Below the pieces are notes generated by a model. It saw only the letters and a list, made by a program, of their open reading frames with translations. It was not told the DNA's origin and did no database searches. Of a DNA stretch of 64,000 nucleotides, positions 33,821 through 44,830 are shown piece after piece (the stretch's first letter is position 1; every line of letters starts with the position of its first letter). The stretch spans positions 36,237,684 to 36,301,683 of the forward strand of contig JACMZG010001913.1 in assembly GCA_018340805.1 (NCBI GenBank), in the 5' to 3' direction. The DNA comes from Microvelia longipes. Its lineage: Eukaryota > Arthropoda > Insecta > Hemiptera > Veliidae. The position numbers were made by a program, and so were the translations under genes.

Positions 33821-34317
33821 TACCTAAAGTATTTACTAGAATCATTTAAGAAATTTTCTACCAAGAGAATGAATATGAGTAGAGCTCAATGTAAATATTA
33901 CTTGAGTAGTAGTATATTACTGTATAGTACAGTAATATTACTGTATACTTGTGTAGAGTATATTACTTGAGTACTAGCACTATAGTGGATGATAAACTTT
34001 TACATTAGCGAAATAAGGTTACATGCTTACCTATTATGCTAGAATATTTTTTTTAAATTATTACATAAAACATGCTATTGTCATAATCTAATAAAAAGTC
34101 ATTTAACCTACATTTAAACGCCGTGTTCTCATTAAATTTTCCTTTAATAAAATACAGCAGAAATGGTTTTCATCTTACAACATTATCAGTGCTGGAGAGA
34201 TGATGAGCGTTCAGCTGTCTAGAAAATCCGTTGAGTTAGGATACAGTTGAGTTAGGTGGTCAGCTGATAGCTTAATGTCTCTTCAGCACTGATGTTTGTC
34301 TAAACTAAAAGCCATTA
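33821..34317. other. non-coding stretch with small palindromes
   Basis: 'tattactgta' and 'tacagtaata' form a perfect hairpin near 33908-33930. No gene is supported. Confidence 0.45.
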
Positions 34318-35182
34318 TAATGCGACACACGGCTAAAATCAATTGACAGCCCGCCAAAATCTCAATGCTTTCAACCCTCTTTTTTTAATAAAAAAATCCC
34401 TTCTTTTATGTAACAAAAAAAATTCCCTACTCTGGCAACACTGAAAGTCAGGTTATGTTTTGAATTTTATTATTTGATATCGTATTTTTTTATTTTTAAA
34501 AATTATTTATTTACTTTTTAAGAAGGAATATTGTTGTATCTTATAAATTTACCAACTAAGTGTTGCTTTAAATTTGTTCGGGAAGTATGAATTAAGTGGA
34601 GTTAAAGTTGTTAATTACGTAATGCCATGGATCATAAGAGTTCTTTGATAAAAGTTTGACGATTTAAATAAATTGTCAGCAATAATTACTTTTTTCCAAA
34701 ACAAACTGCTTTTTTGTATCAAGTTTGTATAAGTTTGTCTTTGCATTCAAGACTGTCATCTATTAAAAGACATGGCATTTTCAAAAAAATGCTGTCTTTT
34801 GGTTGACAGAGCACAAAACCTGCGCTATACTCAAATAGCAAGAAATGCTTGAAGAATACGTCAATGTCCAAGTGTCAAATATAGGCACTAAGATCATAAG
34901 ACAACTTCGCAATAATTGAATGAATTGAACAGATTGGAATGAAACGAAACGAAATCAAACAGATCAATATGCACAATGAGAAAAATAAAAGCGACGCGAG
35001 GTTACAAATATTTACAACCAGTGATGCCTTTTTATGATTTTATTTACGAAAAAGGTATTTTTTTATACCGAGGTTGACATGAGGTGGAGGGGGAAAGAGC
35101 GGGGTCGGTCTGAACCAATAGAATTCTTTCCCTCACAGATTTTTGGCGCGCTGTCAATTGATTTTAGCCGTGTGTCGTACTA
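34318..35182. mobile_element. TIR element family D, long copy (~860 bp)
   Basis: Inverted ends share 'cgacacacggctaaaatcaa' then 'ttgacagc(g)cgccaaaa' (about 34322-34366 and 35133-35176). Flanks are TATA-like, suggesting a TA target as in Tc1/mariner-type elements. No transposase frame remains. A 170-bp relative with the same ends is at 8573-8745. Confidence 0.7.
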
Positions 35183-35504
35183 TAGTCTTCCGTAATAATG
35201 AGAAATATAAATAAATAAATAAAAATATTTATTTGCATAAATACTTACAAAAGTACAATGGCAAATCGTCAAAAGTACAAAAATTAGAAGTAACATAAAT
35301 TACTCAAACATAATTTTATTATAGAAGTATTCATTAATACTATAAAAAGGCTGCTCTGTCAAGGCTTTTTGTTTTTTTTAGTATTTTATTAATTTGAATA
35401 TAATGTTAACATATTCCATTATGTAATTAGTTCATTTCCTTTTCCTTTTTTAGATGTTTTGCTTGATAATGATCTGTGCTGAGAGTGTAATATTGCAATA
35501 AATA
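35183..35504. other. AT-rich stretch, nothing recognised
   Basis: No open frame or repeat of note. Confidence 0.4.
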
Positions 35505-35827
35505 ATTAAAATTACCTGAAGATTTAGGTCTTCCGGTGGTGACCGCGTCAATGTAGACGAAGAATCCGACGTTTCGCTTCCGCTGTGGGAGGCATCTTCA
35601 GGGATGTAGGACATCATGGATAGAAACGCAATGCTCTACAAAACTGAACTGTTCAGTTTTGTAGAGCATTGCGTTTCTATCCATGATGTCCTACATCCCT
35701 GAAGATGCCTCCCACAGCGGAAGCGAAACGTCGGATTCTTCGTCTACATTGACGCGGTCACCACCGGAAGACCTAAATCTTCATGACAACAACCGCGGAA
35801 GCCTACGCAGTTTATTAAAATTACCTG
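35505..35827 (+). mobile_element. perfect-palindrome retroposon-like element, 14-bp TSD
   Basis: ATTAAAATTACCTG occurs at 35505-35518 and 35814-35827. Between them, 35519-35781 is a 263-base palindrome with 131-bp arms that match at every base I compared and a single central T (35650). A 32-base tail follows (to 35813, 'acaaccgcggaagcctacgc'). The sister at 38286-38591 has the tail on the other side and a 9-bp TSD. Variable TSD length points to retrotransposition and not to cut-and-paste transposition. Confidence 0.85.
35695..35736 (+). ncRNA. hammerhead-like motif, type I order
   Basis: Stem I ATCC (35695-35698) with GGAT (35733-35736). Core box CTGAAGA (35699-35705), which fits CUGANGA. 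One extra T (35706). Stem II GCCTCC (35707-35712) with GGAAGC (35719-35724), one C-A mismatch. GAAA (35725-35728). Palindromic stem III ACGT, cleavage triplet GTC (35730-35732). Because the element is a palindrome, the same motif is present on the minus strand at 35564-35605. The extra base after the first box also appears in related Penelope-type motifs, but activity is unproven. Confidence 0.6.
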
Positions 35828-35864
35828 GTTTCTCATTAGGGCCCAATTTCTAATATAATATTAA

Positions 35865-36302
35865 ATTATGGAGACCAACAAAAGAAGTAATGATTCTTTT
35901 AGCTTTCTAAAAACTTATAAGTACCTAGCAATACGTTTAGTCATTTTTGTGATGTGGTCTCTCCAATTTAATTTGCCGTCAATAGTGACTCCCAGAAATT
36001 TTACTGGATGTTGCTTGTAATCAAGTCTGAGACTTATGATTAGTGATTGTGTTTAATCTTTATTTATTAGTAAGTCATTGCTACTATACCAATATTCCAT
36101 TTTATTAAATCTTTGATCTCCTATTTGTTTCAGCTTAGTTTCGTCGGAATGGTGGTGAGTCAAGTTGGAATCATTTGCAAAGGTAGGTAAGTATTCTATT
36201 ATCTTTTCTGCATTAGTTAGGTTCGTGAACATTAGCATATCATTCGTGCTTAGAAGGTAAATAATAGGACCTAAAATAGATCCCTGTGGAACCCCTCTAA
36301 TT
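35865..36302 (-). pseudogene. LINE reverse transcriptase relic, minus strand
   Basis: Read from 36302 downward: IRGVPQGSILGPIIYLLSTN (motif B), 'LPTFANDSNLTH' where active copies have FADD (first Asp of the pair replaced by Asn), 'WYSSNDLLINKD', a stop at 36053, then 'VKFLGVTIDGKLNWRDHI' and 'TKMTKRIARYL', another stop, and 'VFRKLKESLLLLLVSII'. This is the thumb half of a Jockey/CR1-like reverse transcriptase. Both ends are truncated, and it is a different family from the relic at 28690-30190. Confidence 0.85.
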
Positions 36303-37373
36303 AATTAAATTATGTTGTAAATGTGAGATTTTTTCGAAGATGTAGTTTTTTATCAAAGACAATCCACTGCGTAGCAAAAATATCAAAAATATTAAGTTAA
36401 AGAGCCTCTTTGCAAAGTAAAACTTGTATTGTTAAAGTGCTTTAAAACTACCGAGAGACAATCGTCAAAATCTGTCGCAAAACTGTTGTTGTCAATATTG
36501 TCAATACAATCGTCAAAAACATTATCGCAAAACTGTTGCAATAATGAAAGGAAGAAACGTGAAAAATATGAGTATCTTAAGCTCTAACAGTACTCTGCTT
36601 CTTATGTACTTCCAAATTTTGCATTAATTCTGTCTGTATCTGAACCGAATGATTGAGCCAAAGCATAGGCTCACACTTCTTATAGTTCTAATAATACCTT
36701 ATAAAATTCAAAGTTTTTCACTAGTCACCAGCTCGGTTAATAAAAATTGTTTCTGCTGATAGACTTTCATTTATTATGTAATACCCACGAGAAATGTTGA
36801 AATAAATAAATAATTGTTTACAACTTTCGGTACGTATCATATTATTATGTAATCATTAGCTCGCAAAATAAATTTAGAATACCAGGGGACACAGGTTAGA
36901 GTGGACAAGGCATATTTTTCTTTAACAAAAATGTATTTTTGTTTTGACATCAATCAATGGAAAAAAGATGTAGCAAACACTGATAGTGACACAAAACAAG
37001 TGGATACAATTTCTCAGGACATTTGAAAGGATTTCCCGAGAAATGGAAATAAATCTAACGTTTCCTACATCTCCGCATCACTCCCAATAAATTCCTTATT
37101 TTATTTCCTTTTATACATTTTTCCTATTTTACTTTCTTGATTTTCAAAAAAGGAGAAGTTATAAGAAAATAAAAAGATACAGCTTTAGTTGTCACACATT
37201 TTATCTTTATTGAAAAATGACTCAAATAAAGGGAACGAGACTTTACTATTTTACAATGGCACAGCAAATATTTTAGGTTTAATATAAAATAACCTTGCGG
37301 TGTTGAGGTTCCGAGGCTTTTAGCAAAAGACATTCTCAAATAGTGGATGTCAGATCCAGAAGTGACTTTGTCA
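36303..37373. other. AT-rich stretch, nothing recognised
   Basis: The phrase 'gtcaatattgtcaatacaa' and 'cgcaaaactgttg' recur locally near 36480-36540, a small duplication. The 71-codon minus frame at 37124-37339 has no domain. Confidence 0.4.
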
Positions 37374-37377
37374 CATT

Positions 37378-37409
<32 letters not shown>

Positions 37410-37562
37410 ATATTATATATATATATATATATTATATTATGTGTGTGTATTTATATATATATATATAAATATAAATATAATAGTTAACTATAATATAGTT
37501 AACTCCTCTGTTAATATATTATTTAGAATATAATATATATAATAGTATATTATACTATATAG
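37374..37562. repeat. TA microsatellite
   Basis: Interrupted TA tracts with a short GTGTGTG patch near 37441 and TATAATA-type degenerate repeats to about 37560. Confidence 0.85.
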
Positions 37563-38276
37563 TTCCATGAGAACACCAAAATTACTGTCAATTAACTTGC
37601 AATACATTATTTTTCATTAAGCGATAAAACAATTTTAATTGTTAGCATAATATAAGCTTTTAATAAGCTCAAACAGAGCCTAATTTGGAATAATAAGCAT
37701 GCTATTGTATGCTTTATTGTTTATGGAATAACGGTGCGCGATTTTTTTGAAAATTTTGAAAAAAACAGTTACAAGGCTTCGTGTTCCTGCAAAGACTGTC
37801 AGAAATATCAGCAAACAATTTGCCTGTTAAGCAAGAAACCAAGCATTTAATAGATTAGCGTTCGCGGACCCCACGCCAGAATTTTTTAAAGTTATATAAT
37901 TAAATATGGAGAAAATAGACTAGACAATAAAATCTTATCACTGAAACTAGGAGTAGAACCTGGGTCTCTAGCTGTAGGTAAACTAGGTGGTTTAATCATC
38001 TCTGAACCAGTTTCATTCGACTCAGAACCAACATATCAACCAAAAAAACATATAAAATGGTGTGCCACTAAATTTGTTTGTATACCGATTGTCCAATACG
38101 TCTGCGAAACGTAAATAGGTATCACATGTAAGTTGTATACGATTTTAGATTATGTTCGAGGACCGAAGGAATCATCATCATTAATCGTTAATCCGAATCC
38201 GCCTTTTATAAGAATTTCTCTTTTACATATATTCTTCCGTGTATTTACTTTTGTGCGCATGTGCACAAATGTTCTT
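37563..38276 (-). mobile_element. possible degenerate tRNA-derived SINE head (37945-38012)
   Basis: On the minus strand an A-box-like TGGTTCAGAG (near 38009-38000) lies about 40 bases before a B-box-like GGTTCTACTCC (near 37960-37950). This is the usual pol III spacing. No 3' tail, second copy or TSD was found, so this is weak. The remainder of the interval is unassigned AT-rich DNA; 'gttcgcggaccccacgccag' near 37862 resembles the arm of the element at 59552-59995. Confidence 0.3.
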
Positions 38277-38600
38277 ATTGGACATATAAACTGCGTAGGC
38301 TTCCACGGTTATTGTCATAAAGATTTAGGTCTTCCGGTGGTAACCGCGTCAATGTAGATGAAGAATCTGACGTATCGCTTCCACTGTGGGATGCATCTTC
38401 AGGGATATAGGACATCATGGATAAAAACACAATGCTCTGCAAATCTGAACTCTAATTCTTCTGAGTTCTGAAGAGCACTGTGTTTCTATTAATGATGTCC
38501 TACATCCCTGAAGATGCTTCCCACCGTGGAAGCGAAACGTCGGATTCTTCATCTACATTGACGCGGTCACCACTGGAAGACCTAAATCCTCATTGGACAT
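38277..38600 (-). mobile_element. second palindromic element, 9-bp TSD, diverged arms
   Basis: ATTGGACAT occurs at 38277-38285 and 38592-38600. Inside, the unique tail comes first (38286-38319, 'aaactgcgtaggcttcc'), then inverted arms from 38320 to 38590. It is therefore the sister of 35519-35813 in opposite orientation. The arms differ at many places, so this copy is older. The 74-codon frame at 38133-38357 is incidental. Confidence 0.8.
38504..38545 (+). ncRNA. hammerhead-like motif, type I order, copy 2
   Basis: Stem I ATCC (38504-38507) with GGAT (38542-38545); CTGAAGA at 38508-38514; extra T 38515; stem II GCTTCC (38516-38521) with GGAAGC (38528-38533), all six pairs formed; GAAA 38534-38537; GTC 38539-38541. 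The C-A mismatch of the 35.7-kb copy is a T-A pair here and the loop differs (CACCGT against CACAGC). The left arm has GATA instead of GAAA and is dead. Confidence 0.6.
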
Positions 38601-39679
38601 GTTTGTTTATGTCCCAGTTTTTTCGAGGGTGAGAAATTTCTTCTTCTCCTCCCATACATTCTCATTATGACTTTCTTTTAAACTTTTTAGCTTAGTCTTG
38701 CCCTTTTTTAATCTCTATCAATGGAAATTCCTGATATTAAGAGAATCCTTTATGAAAGACGAGACAACCCTTATAGAATAGCGGTTTTATTTGTCTACAT
38801 GTTCCGGATTTTGTCCGAGTACCTACGGAATCGTTACCCTTACAGTGTTAATGCGACTTTTATTGTATTCCTCTCTTTCTCATATTCATTGCACTATAGA
38901 TATGTATGTAGTTATTTAGGTAGTCCTGTATGTGTTTATGTTGCAGTTTAGTTATGTATTTAAAGAGTTTTAGTAAATATTCTGCGACTCCCTTAAAGTA
39001 TTTAAAGACAAAATAATCATTTCTAACTTACTTTAAAAGTAAAATACCTCTTTGAACAATGCTCAGTAATTTTTTTAATTATTGTTTAATCTTCTTTTAT
39101 AATTTTTTAAAGAATCTTTTAATTTAAAAAAAATTTAATGCCTTTTTTCTTTTTGTAAAAAATAAATAATTAGAAATTAAATAAAATTAAAAAGTAAAAA
39201 ATAAAATAAAATTAATCTTTTTTTAAAGAATTCTTAGAAATTTCTATCTCTTTAGACAATTTCTTATTTACTAACTTGAACTCCCACCTGACACAGGTTT
39301 TAATTTAACTGCCTTACTACCTATAACTTTTAAGGTATTATGTTCAATTAATTTTTAGCTTGAATTATTTTTTGTATTTTTTAAATGTAATAAATACAAA
39401 TTTAATTAGTTGGACTGAGTCCTCGAATTGATCAGAAAGAGATCCGACCATTTTTCTTAAAATAACAATACATTTTTTTTTACTTTTTATCTAATTCTTA
39501 CTAAAACGTTTTTAAGTTTGCTTTCCCCTTCTAAGAAGAGGACGAAGTGTTGCATTAGCAAAAAATTTAAGACTCTTTTTTATCAACTGTCGACATTTTT
39601 AGTACCTACAGATCCTAAAAAACGAAACGAAATTGATGTAAGTATTTGTTTCTAATAATATTAGAAGTAGTAGTAATAT
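38601..39679. other. AT-rich stretch without a supported gene
   Basis: The 76-codon plus frame 38721-38951 has no recognisable domain. Otherwise A/T runs. Confidence 0.4.
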
Positions 39680-40236
39680 GGGGGAGTGGTAGTAACTACC
39701 AGGCTTGTAGGCCAACGTTGTTGGGCCCTTTTGCCAGCTCCCTAAGATATTGTTCTACTCCTTTTAATTTCAAGTGTAGGTATATTTCATCTAATCTAGT
39801 CTGAAGAGCCGTGAATTTCTATGGTTCCTATCATGCTTTTTCAAGCAATCATAAGTGTTTTCACTGACTCATATAGTATAGTGAAAACTAGGAACAACTC
39901 GTGTCCACACTGTTAAACCAACCCTCCATACACTTTAAACTACAAGGTAGACACATTATAGTATAATAATGGATCTACTATAAGGGTTCTAACTTTGCTT
40001 ATACTCAGTATCATCTTATAGAAGGGATCTTATAGAGTACCTGACAACGCACAGGCTCGAGAACACCGCCTTTAGGTCCCTTCTAAAGGACGTGGTACGC
40101 AGAATTTGTATCCCTATCATACACATACCAGAGCTCCGAGCTGGAATTGAACCCACGACTAAATAAACTCAGAAGTTCAAAGTCCATTCATGCTGTGTAT
40201 TGGCCGCGTACTATAACCACTATACCACGGGTGACT
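39680..40236 (-). mobile_element. tRNA-derived SINE (type C), about 555 bp
   Basis: On the minus strand the element begins 'ggagtcacccgtggtatagt' with an A box (TGGTATAGTGG near 40225-40215) and a B box GGTTCAATTCC near 40156-40146. A long unique body follows, closing with 'caaaagggcccaacaacg', 'ggtagttactaccac' and a TACT-like tail near 39665-39685. No long ORF. A TSD is not clear ('ttctaat' flanks both sides). Confidence 0.7.
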
Positions 40237-40689
40237 CCTTCTAATGTTACTTCTTATAATGTTACTTGAATAGATAGAGAACTCAACTCCAAACATACAT
40301 ACGTATAATTGAATACATACACATAATAGAATACATTTATACATAAAATACTTATTTTTTTATATTTGCAACACCCTTGTTGTCAGATGTTAACAGGCAT
40401 AATTTTTTTAAGCTTTAATGAACCTTTAGTTATAATACCCTTAAAATTCTTAGGTGTATAGTAGAGAGACCTACGTAATATCACCTTAAGCTTTGGATAA
40501 TCATGACATGCTGAGGACAAGACAAGCAAGTCCAGTCATTGACGTCATAGACTTTAGAACTCCATATATTTTATTTTTCAAGAGGAAAAAATGCCACCCA
40601 AGAGTTTGAATCTATATTTTATTCGACATCTGTCGAGTGTAGTGAGTTTTAAGTAGGGAGGAAAAAATCCTAGGGCACTTAACGCTTTT
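40237..40689. other. AT-rich stretch, nothing recognised
   Basis: Short repeats of 'ataatgttactt' and 'acatacata' type; no gene. Confidence 0.4.
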
Positions 40690-41500
40690 TACTTATCCTC
40701 AATTATACCATAGGTATATAGGGACCGTATTTTGGTTGCGAAATAATCCAAAACCGGGATAAAACCAGAATTATCGGTTTCAGGTGTTTTAAAGGCCTCT
40801 TGAGTGGTTTTCTCAAAGTTTTCTGTCGTATGTGTGTGTGTACGTATGTGTTTTTTTTTCTTTTTTCAACTACCAGCCTACCTTTAATGATTACAGGTAA
40901 TCCACGGGAATGTGTGTGTGAGTCTGTTATCATCGTAGCTCCTAATGTATTTATGATAGAGAGTTGACACATTGTACAAACATTAGTCTACTGTTATAAT
41001 TATGCTATTCAGAAAATATTTTTTCATGATGTCACTAACCCGCAATAATGACTCAGCGAAAATTTTGAAAAAACATAAAACGCGGAAAAATGATGCGATT
41101 AGATTAAGACTTGGAACGCATAGAGCCATGTATAAGACTACTTTTTTTCATGTTCGACGCCAAGTTTCATGTCATTATCAGTATTAGTTCAATTTTCATC
41201 GAATGAATTATGTAAGTTTTTTAAAAAATGGCAAAAAATCAGAAAATAATCAAGTTAAGTTGAAATTTAATACAAGTGTATATCTTTATTTAAAAAGTAA
41301 GTACATAAAGTTTCCTTTCAATAAGCCAAGTACATTCATAATTTTAGTTGCATCATAAATCTTAAGTCGCATTGAGCGTGGTCAGTGCTGTATGAGGGAT
41401 TGTTGAGAATGAAATGGATGCATTTACTATCTGAAGACGAGCAAAGCGAGTCCGATGTGATGAGGAAAAGTTCCGAGTTACCCCGTACCCATTTTTTCTC
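40690..41500 (+). repeat. family A repeat, near full length
   Basis: From the terminal hairpin ('cctcaattataccataggta') through 'ccgggataaaacc', 'gttatcatcgtagctcctaa', 'cccgcaataatgactcag' and 'gcattgagcgtggtcagtgc' to 'gacgagcaaagcgagtccga' and 'gagttaccccgtaccc'. The open frames at 40703-40972, 41002-41187 and 41385-41594 are not conserved between copies. Confidence 0.75.
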
Positions 41501-42659
41501 TGTTTTTAACTCCTTATTAAAACAATTTAATTACCTAAATCCTATTTCAGACTACATAATTTCTACTTCAATTAAAGTAAATCAAATAATCTAGTTTGTC
41601 ATAGTTTGATAATATGAGTATTAGCCTGGGGTTCACTTTCTAATGAACTAACCTCTTTAACTGCTGGAAACCCCCGCCAGCACTCATATCGTAAACTGTC
41701 TCTGAAAACCTTCCTTGAAAACTTTACTCATAAAAATTAAATTGTATAGGATGCTTAAAGATTTGATCCAATTTAGTTTAAAATCCGTCTACACTGGATA
41801 TTTTGGCATCCAATCAAATTCCTTACTACATTTTTAAATGATACTGCTTATGAGATCTTTTAGAATACAGAAAGTTTCGCTTTATTCTGCCAAGGTGTTA
41901 TAAACCTCATAAAATTGGTATTTATAATAATTGTTTTATTCAATTAATTTTGTAAAATTTACCGTAGGTGGAAATAATAACAGAATTTTTTCAAACATAA
42001 ACTAAATTTTTGTATTTAATTCTTCCAAAACTCCATAAAATCCCAACTTCATCTAAAAATCCTATCAAATTATTTAATAATTTATTCTTTCGCATTTGTA
42101 TATCTCTTGTGACAACACTTTAATGAGCACTTCCCCTCTACCGTATTAAATTCCTCTAATAAATCTATTTCTAAAAATACAGCAAGTCAGAAACTATTAA
42201 TGTCTATCATGTATCCGATTCTCTATTTAAGGTTCGAAAAAGCTCGTATTTTAAATCTGCACTTAGTCATGATAAATCATAATAATAAATGACAAAATGA
42301 TTGATCTTCTATAGACTCTATTCATCTCTTTTTATGAATATTTATAGTTTCGATATGCAATATCTTACTCAAACTTAATTGCTACGTTTTTAATTATTAA
42401 TAATTGTTAATAATAAATTGTATTTTTCCTAGAAGTATAAAGAGATGTAGGAGGAAAATCCTATCATTAATAATTCAGCTACCTCTTTATTTACTTTTAA
42501 CAAAAAATATTTAATAAAAAAATATAATAAATTACTTTCAATGTTGAGACTTGATAGAGGCAAGTCGATTAATATCGATTTCAGTCGATATTAATATCGA
42601 TTTATTAGAAAAAGTAGTTTATTCTTCGTGTTTATTGTACGTGTTATAGCAAATAGGTT
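41501..42659. other. AT-rich stretch with a small palindrome
   Basis: 'aatatcgattt' blocks near 42572-42605 form overlapping palindromes. No gene is supported. Confidence 0.4.
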
Positions 42660-42765
42660 GCAGGATATTACTGGGAACTTATGGCTTAGAATTTGCTTTT
42701 AAACTATACGTGTATAGAGTGATACATTCTTTTAGCTTTTCCATTTTCCATTTACGTATTAAAAT
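42660..42765 (+). repeat. left member of a distant inverted pair
   Basis: 'tagagtgatacattctttta' and about 95 surrounding bases recur as reverse complement at 46918-47020, 4.2 kb away. They could be the ends of one long element or two copies of a small repeat. Confidence 0.6.
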
Positions 42766-44179
42766 ACGTATTTTTAATCAGCCAGCTTTCTATAGTTTTG
42801 CAGAGTGTACCAGCTGTATTAGAACAGTCACATATCTCGAGAACTAGAGCAGATAAAACTTTAGACAATCGGTGGCCGTTGGTCAGATTAATGTGCAGAT
42901 ACCTGTAACACATTTTTTTGCGAGTTGCACGAAGAGGAAGAACAGGAATTGTGATCTATACTTTTAAGACTGAATTTTGATACTAAAGCTAAAAATAAGA
43001 AATTTTTCTATCTGATCAATCGTTTGGCATCTGGAGAGGACTGAACCGAAAAATAGGCATAATTCAACTATAAATTACTTCTCTATTTGGGATAAAAACA
43101 TTCCCAAATGGTAGAATTCTTACTTTACTATCGAAAGCTATATTTGTTATATTTTTAAAATATTTACTTGTGGAGAACATCGCACCGACAAATAAGCATA
43201 ATTCAACCTTACCCATACACTGCTTTTATTCCGTTCATGTGAATTTTGTAAAAAAATTCCATGTGATCAGCGCTTTAATAGATTTTAACAGCTATTGAAA
43301 GTCCAAAGTTTTTATTTCTTCTAGTTAGTTCTTTAGATATTTGGCTGATACAACTTAGCAGGTACTAAAGTTGTGACAAAAGTTTAGAATGACTTTATTT
43401 TATTATTCTATTTCTGTACAAAAGCTTATTATTCCCGGTAATAGTTGAGTAACACAGGTTAATTCCTATCTTCTTATTTTTTTAAAAAACTACTTTTTTC
43501 GAGAAGATCTTTTCCTTTCCGTAATTTAGGTTGCTATCAATTTGGATTAAACTAAAAAGTAGAATAAAAATCGATGACTTTTAATACCTAAGCATAGAGT
43601 TATAAAGCTTAAAAAAAGAAAGTAGTTGACGCTAACAATAGCATTGTATTATTTGGCATTTTAACATAAGATTAGTTTTATCGTAACATTTGGACTCGCT
43701 TTGCTCGTCCTTAGAAAACCATTATAATCTAATTTTTATTTGAAGAGTATATTGAACTTTTTAAGTTCAAACTACGCTTGAACTTAAAATGCAATTTCAA
43801 TTCAAGGAGTAGTGTGTTAGGATTCGCTTCACTTGATCTCAGAACGTTATGAGCATCCAAAGCTTAAAATGGTATTATTTGGGGCTGGTTACGCCCCGCC
43901 TTACGTCTTACGACATCGGACTTACACACAAAGTGCAAGTACAAACTAAAACACGAATAGCTATAGAATTTCCACTACTATTGATTATAAATTTCACCAC
44001 CACGCGATTTGTCGAACGTCGAAAAGCAGTGAAAAAAAAATTTAGAGGACGTTCGATTTTTAAAACATTAAAGTCATTATTTTCAAAATGGGGATCAATG
44101 TTATAATAAATTTTGTAGAGCTATTGATTACCTATAGCTATATATTGCCTAATTTCAACTTAATCACTCAAACTGTCGA
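42766..44179. other. non-coding stretch, local duplication and family A scraps
   Basis: 'ataggcataattcaac' near 43055 and 'ataagcataattcaac' near 43188 mark a spaced duplication. 'actcgctttgctcgtcctta' near 43693 and 'gattcgcttcacttgatctc' near 43823 are reversed family A ends. The 85-codon frame 43849-44106 is rich in K and R but has no domain or coding context, so it is not called. Confidence 0.4.
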
Positions 44180-44520
44180 TTTTTTAAATATGCGACGAGT
44201 CAGCGAAATAGGTTCTCGTAATCTGAAAATATCATCCTCCAAGCTACACAACTAGACCTAATGTCTGATTTTTTTGTGCCAAGTTTCAACTAATTAGCAT
44301 AAACACGACAGACTTAATGCGAGACATAGACACGCAAACTGAAAAACATACAGACACACATACACATGCGCTGACGGCATGATGCAAACCACTCAGAACG
44401 TCATGAAAATAGCTGAAACGGATAATTATATCAAAACCTCAGTTTCAGGTTTTTAGGATGATCACTATACTTTTCCTTAAACCTACAGTATTCAGTGAGG
44501 GAAAGTAAAAATACAAAAAT
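44180..44520 (-). repeat. family A repeat, 5' half reversed
   Basis: Reversed landmarks 'gccaagtttcaactaatta' end, 'gaaacggataatt', 'cagtttcaggttttt' and the terminal hairpin ('actatacttttcct' to 'gagggaaagta'). Confidence 0.6.
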
Positions 44521-44722
44521 TAATTTTCATTTAAATTACTGTCAAACTAAATGTTTTAAGAAAGTATTTTAAAAGTAATTTTGTTTTAATTATGTGGTCA
44601 AGAATAAAAGCTCGACACGGCTTATTAACTTAATTAAATTTATCACAAACACATTGTTTATATCCTTTGCTACTGCAACATATTTAATAAAATTTGGGAA
44701 CGGAGTACACATTTGGTTTCGG

Positions 44723-44830
44723 TTTTTTTTTTTTTTTTTTTTTTTTTTTTGAAAATACAATACTTTTCCTATACACCCATAGTATAAATGAGGAAAAGTA
44801 ACAATAAATAAAGACGAACAAAGCGGGCTA
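44723..44830 (-). repeat. 28-T run next to a family A terminal hairpin
   Basis: A run of 28 T (44723-44750) is followed by 'aatacttttcctatac' and 'gtataaatgaggaaaagta', an intact reversed copy of the family A terminal hairpin. The T run may be the A tail of a minus-strand retroposon. Confidence 0.5.

Noticed and set aside
33674..33970. A 98-codon plus-strand frame.
   Set aside because: Overlaps repeat family G; the second copy at 62 kb has stops and indels in it.
40140..40236. A and B boxes on the minus strand as a tRNA gene.
   Set aside because: Acceptor and anticodon stems do not form properly and the sequence continues into a SINE body.
43849..44106. An 85-codon basic frame.
   Set aside because: No domain, begins in reversed family A sequence, no splice or promoter context.
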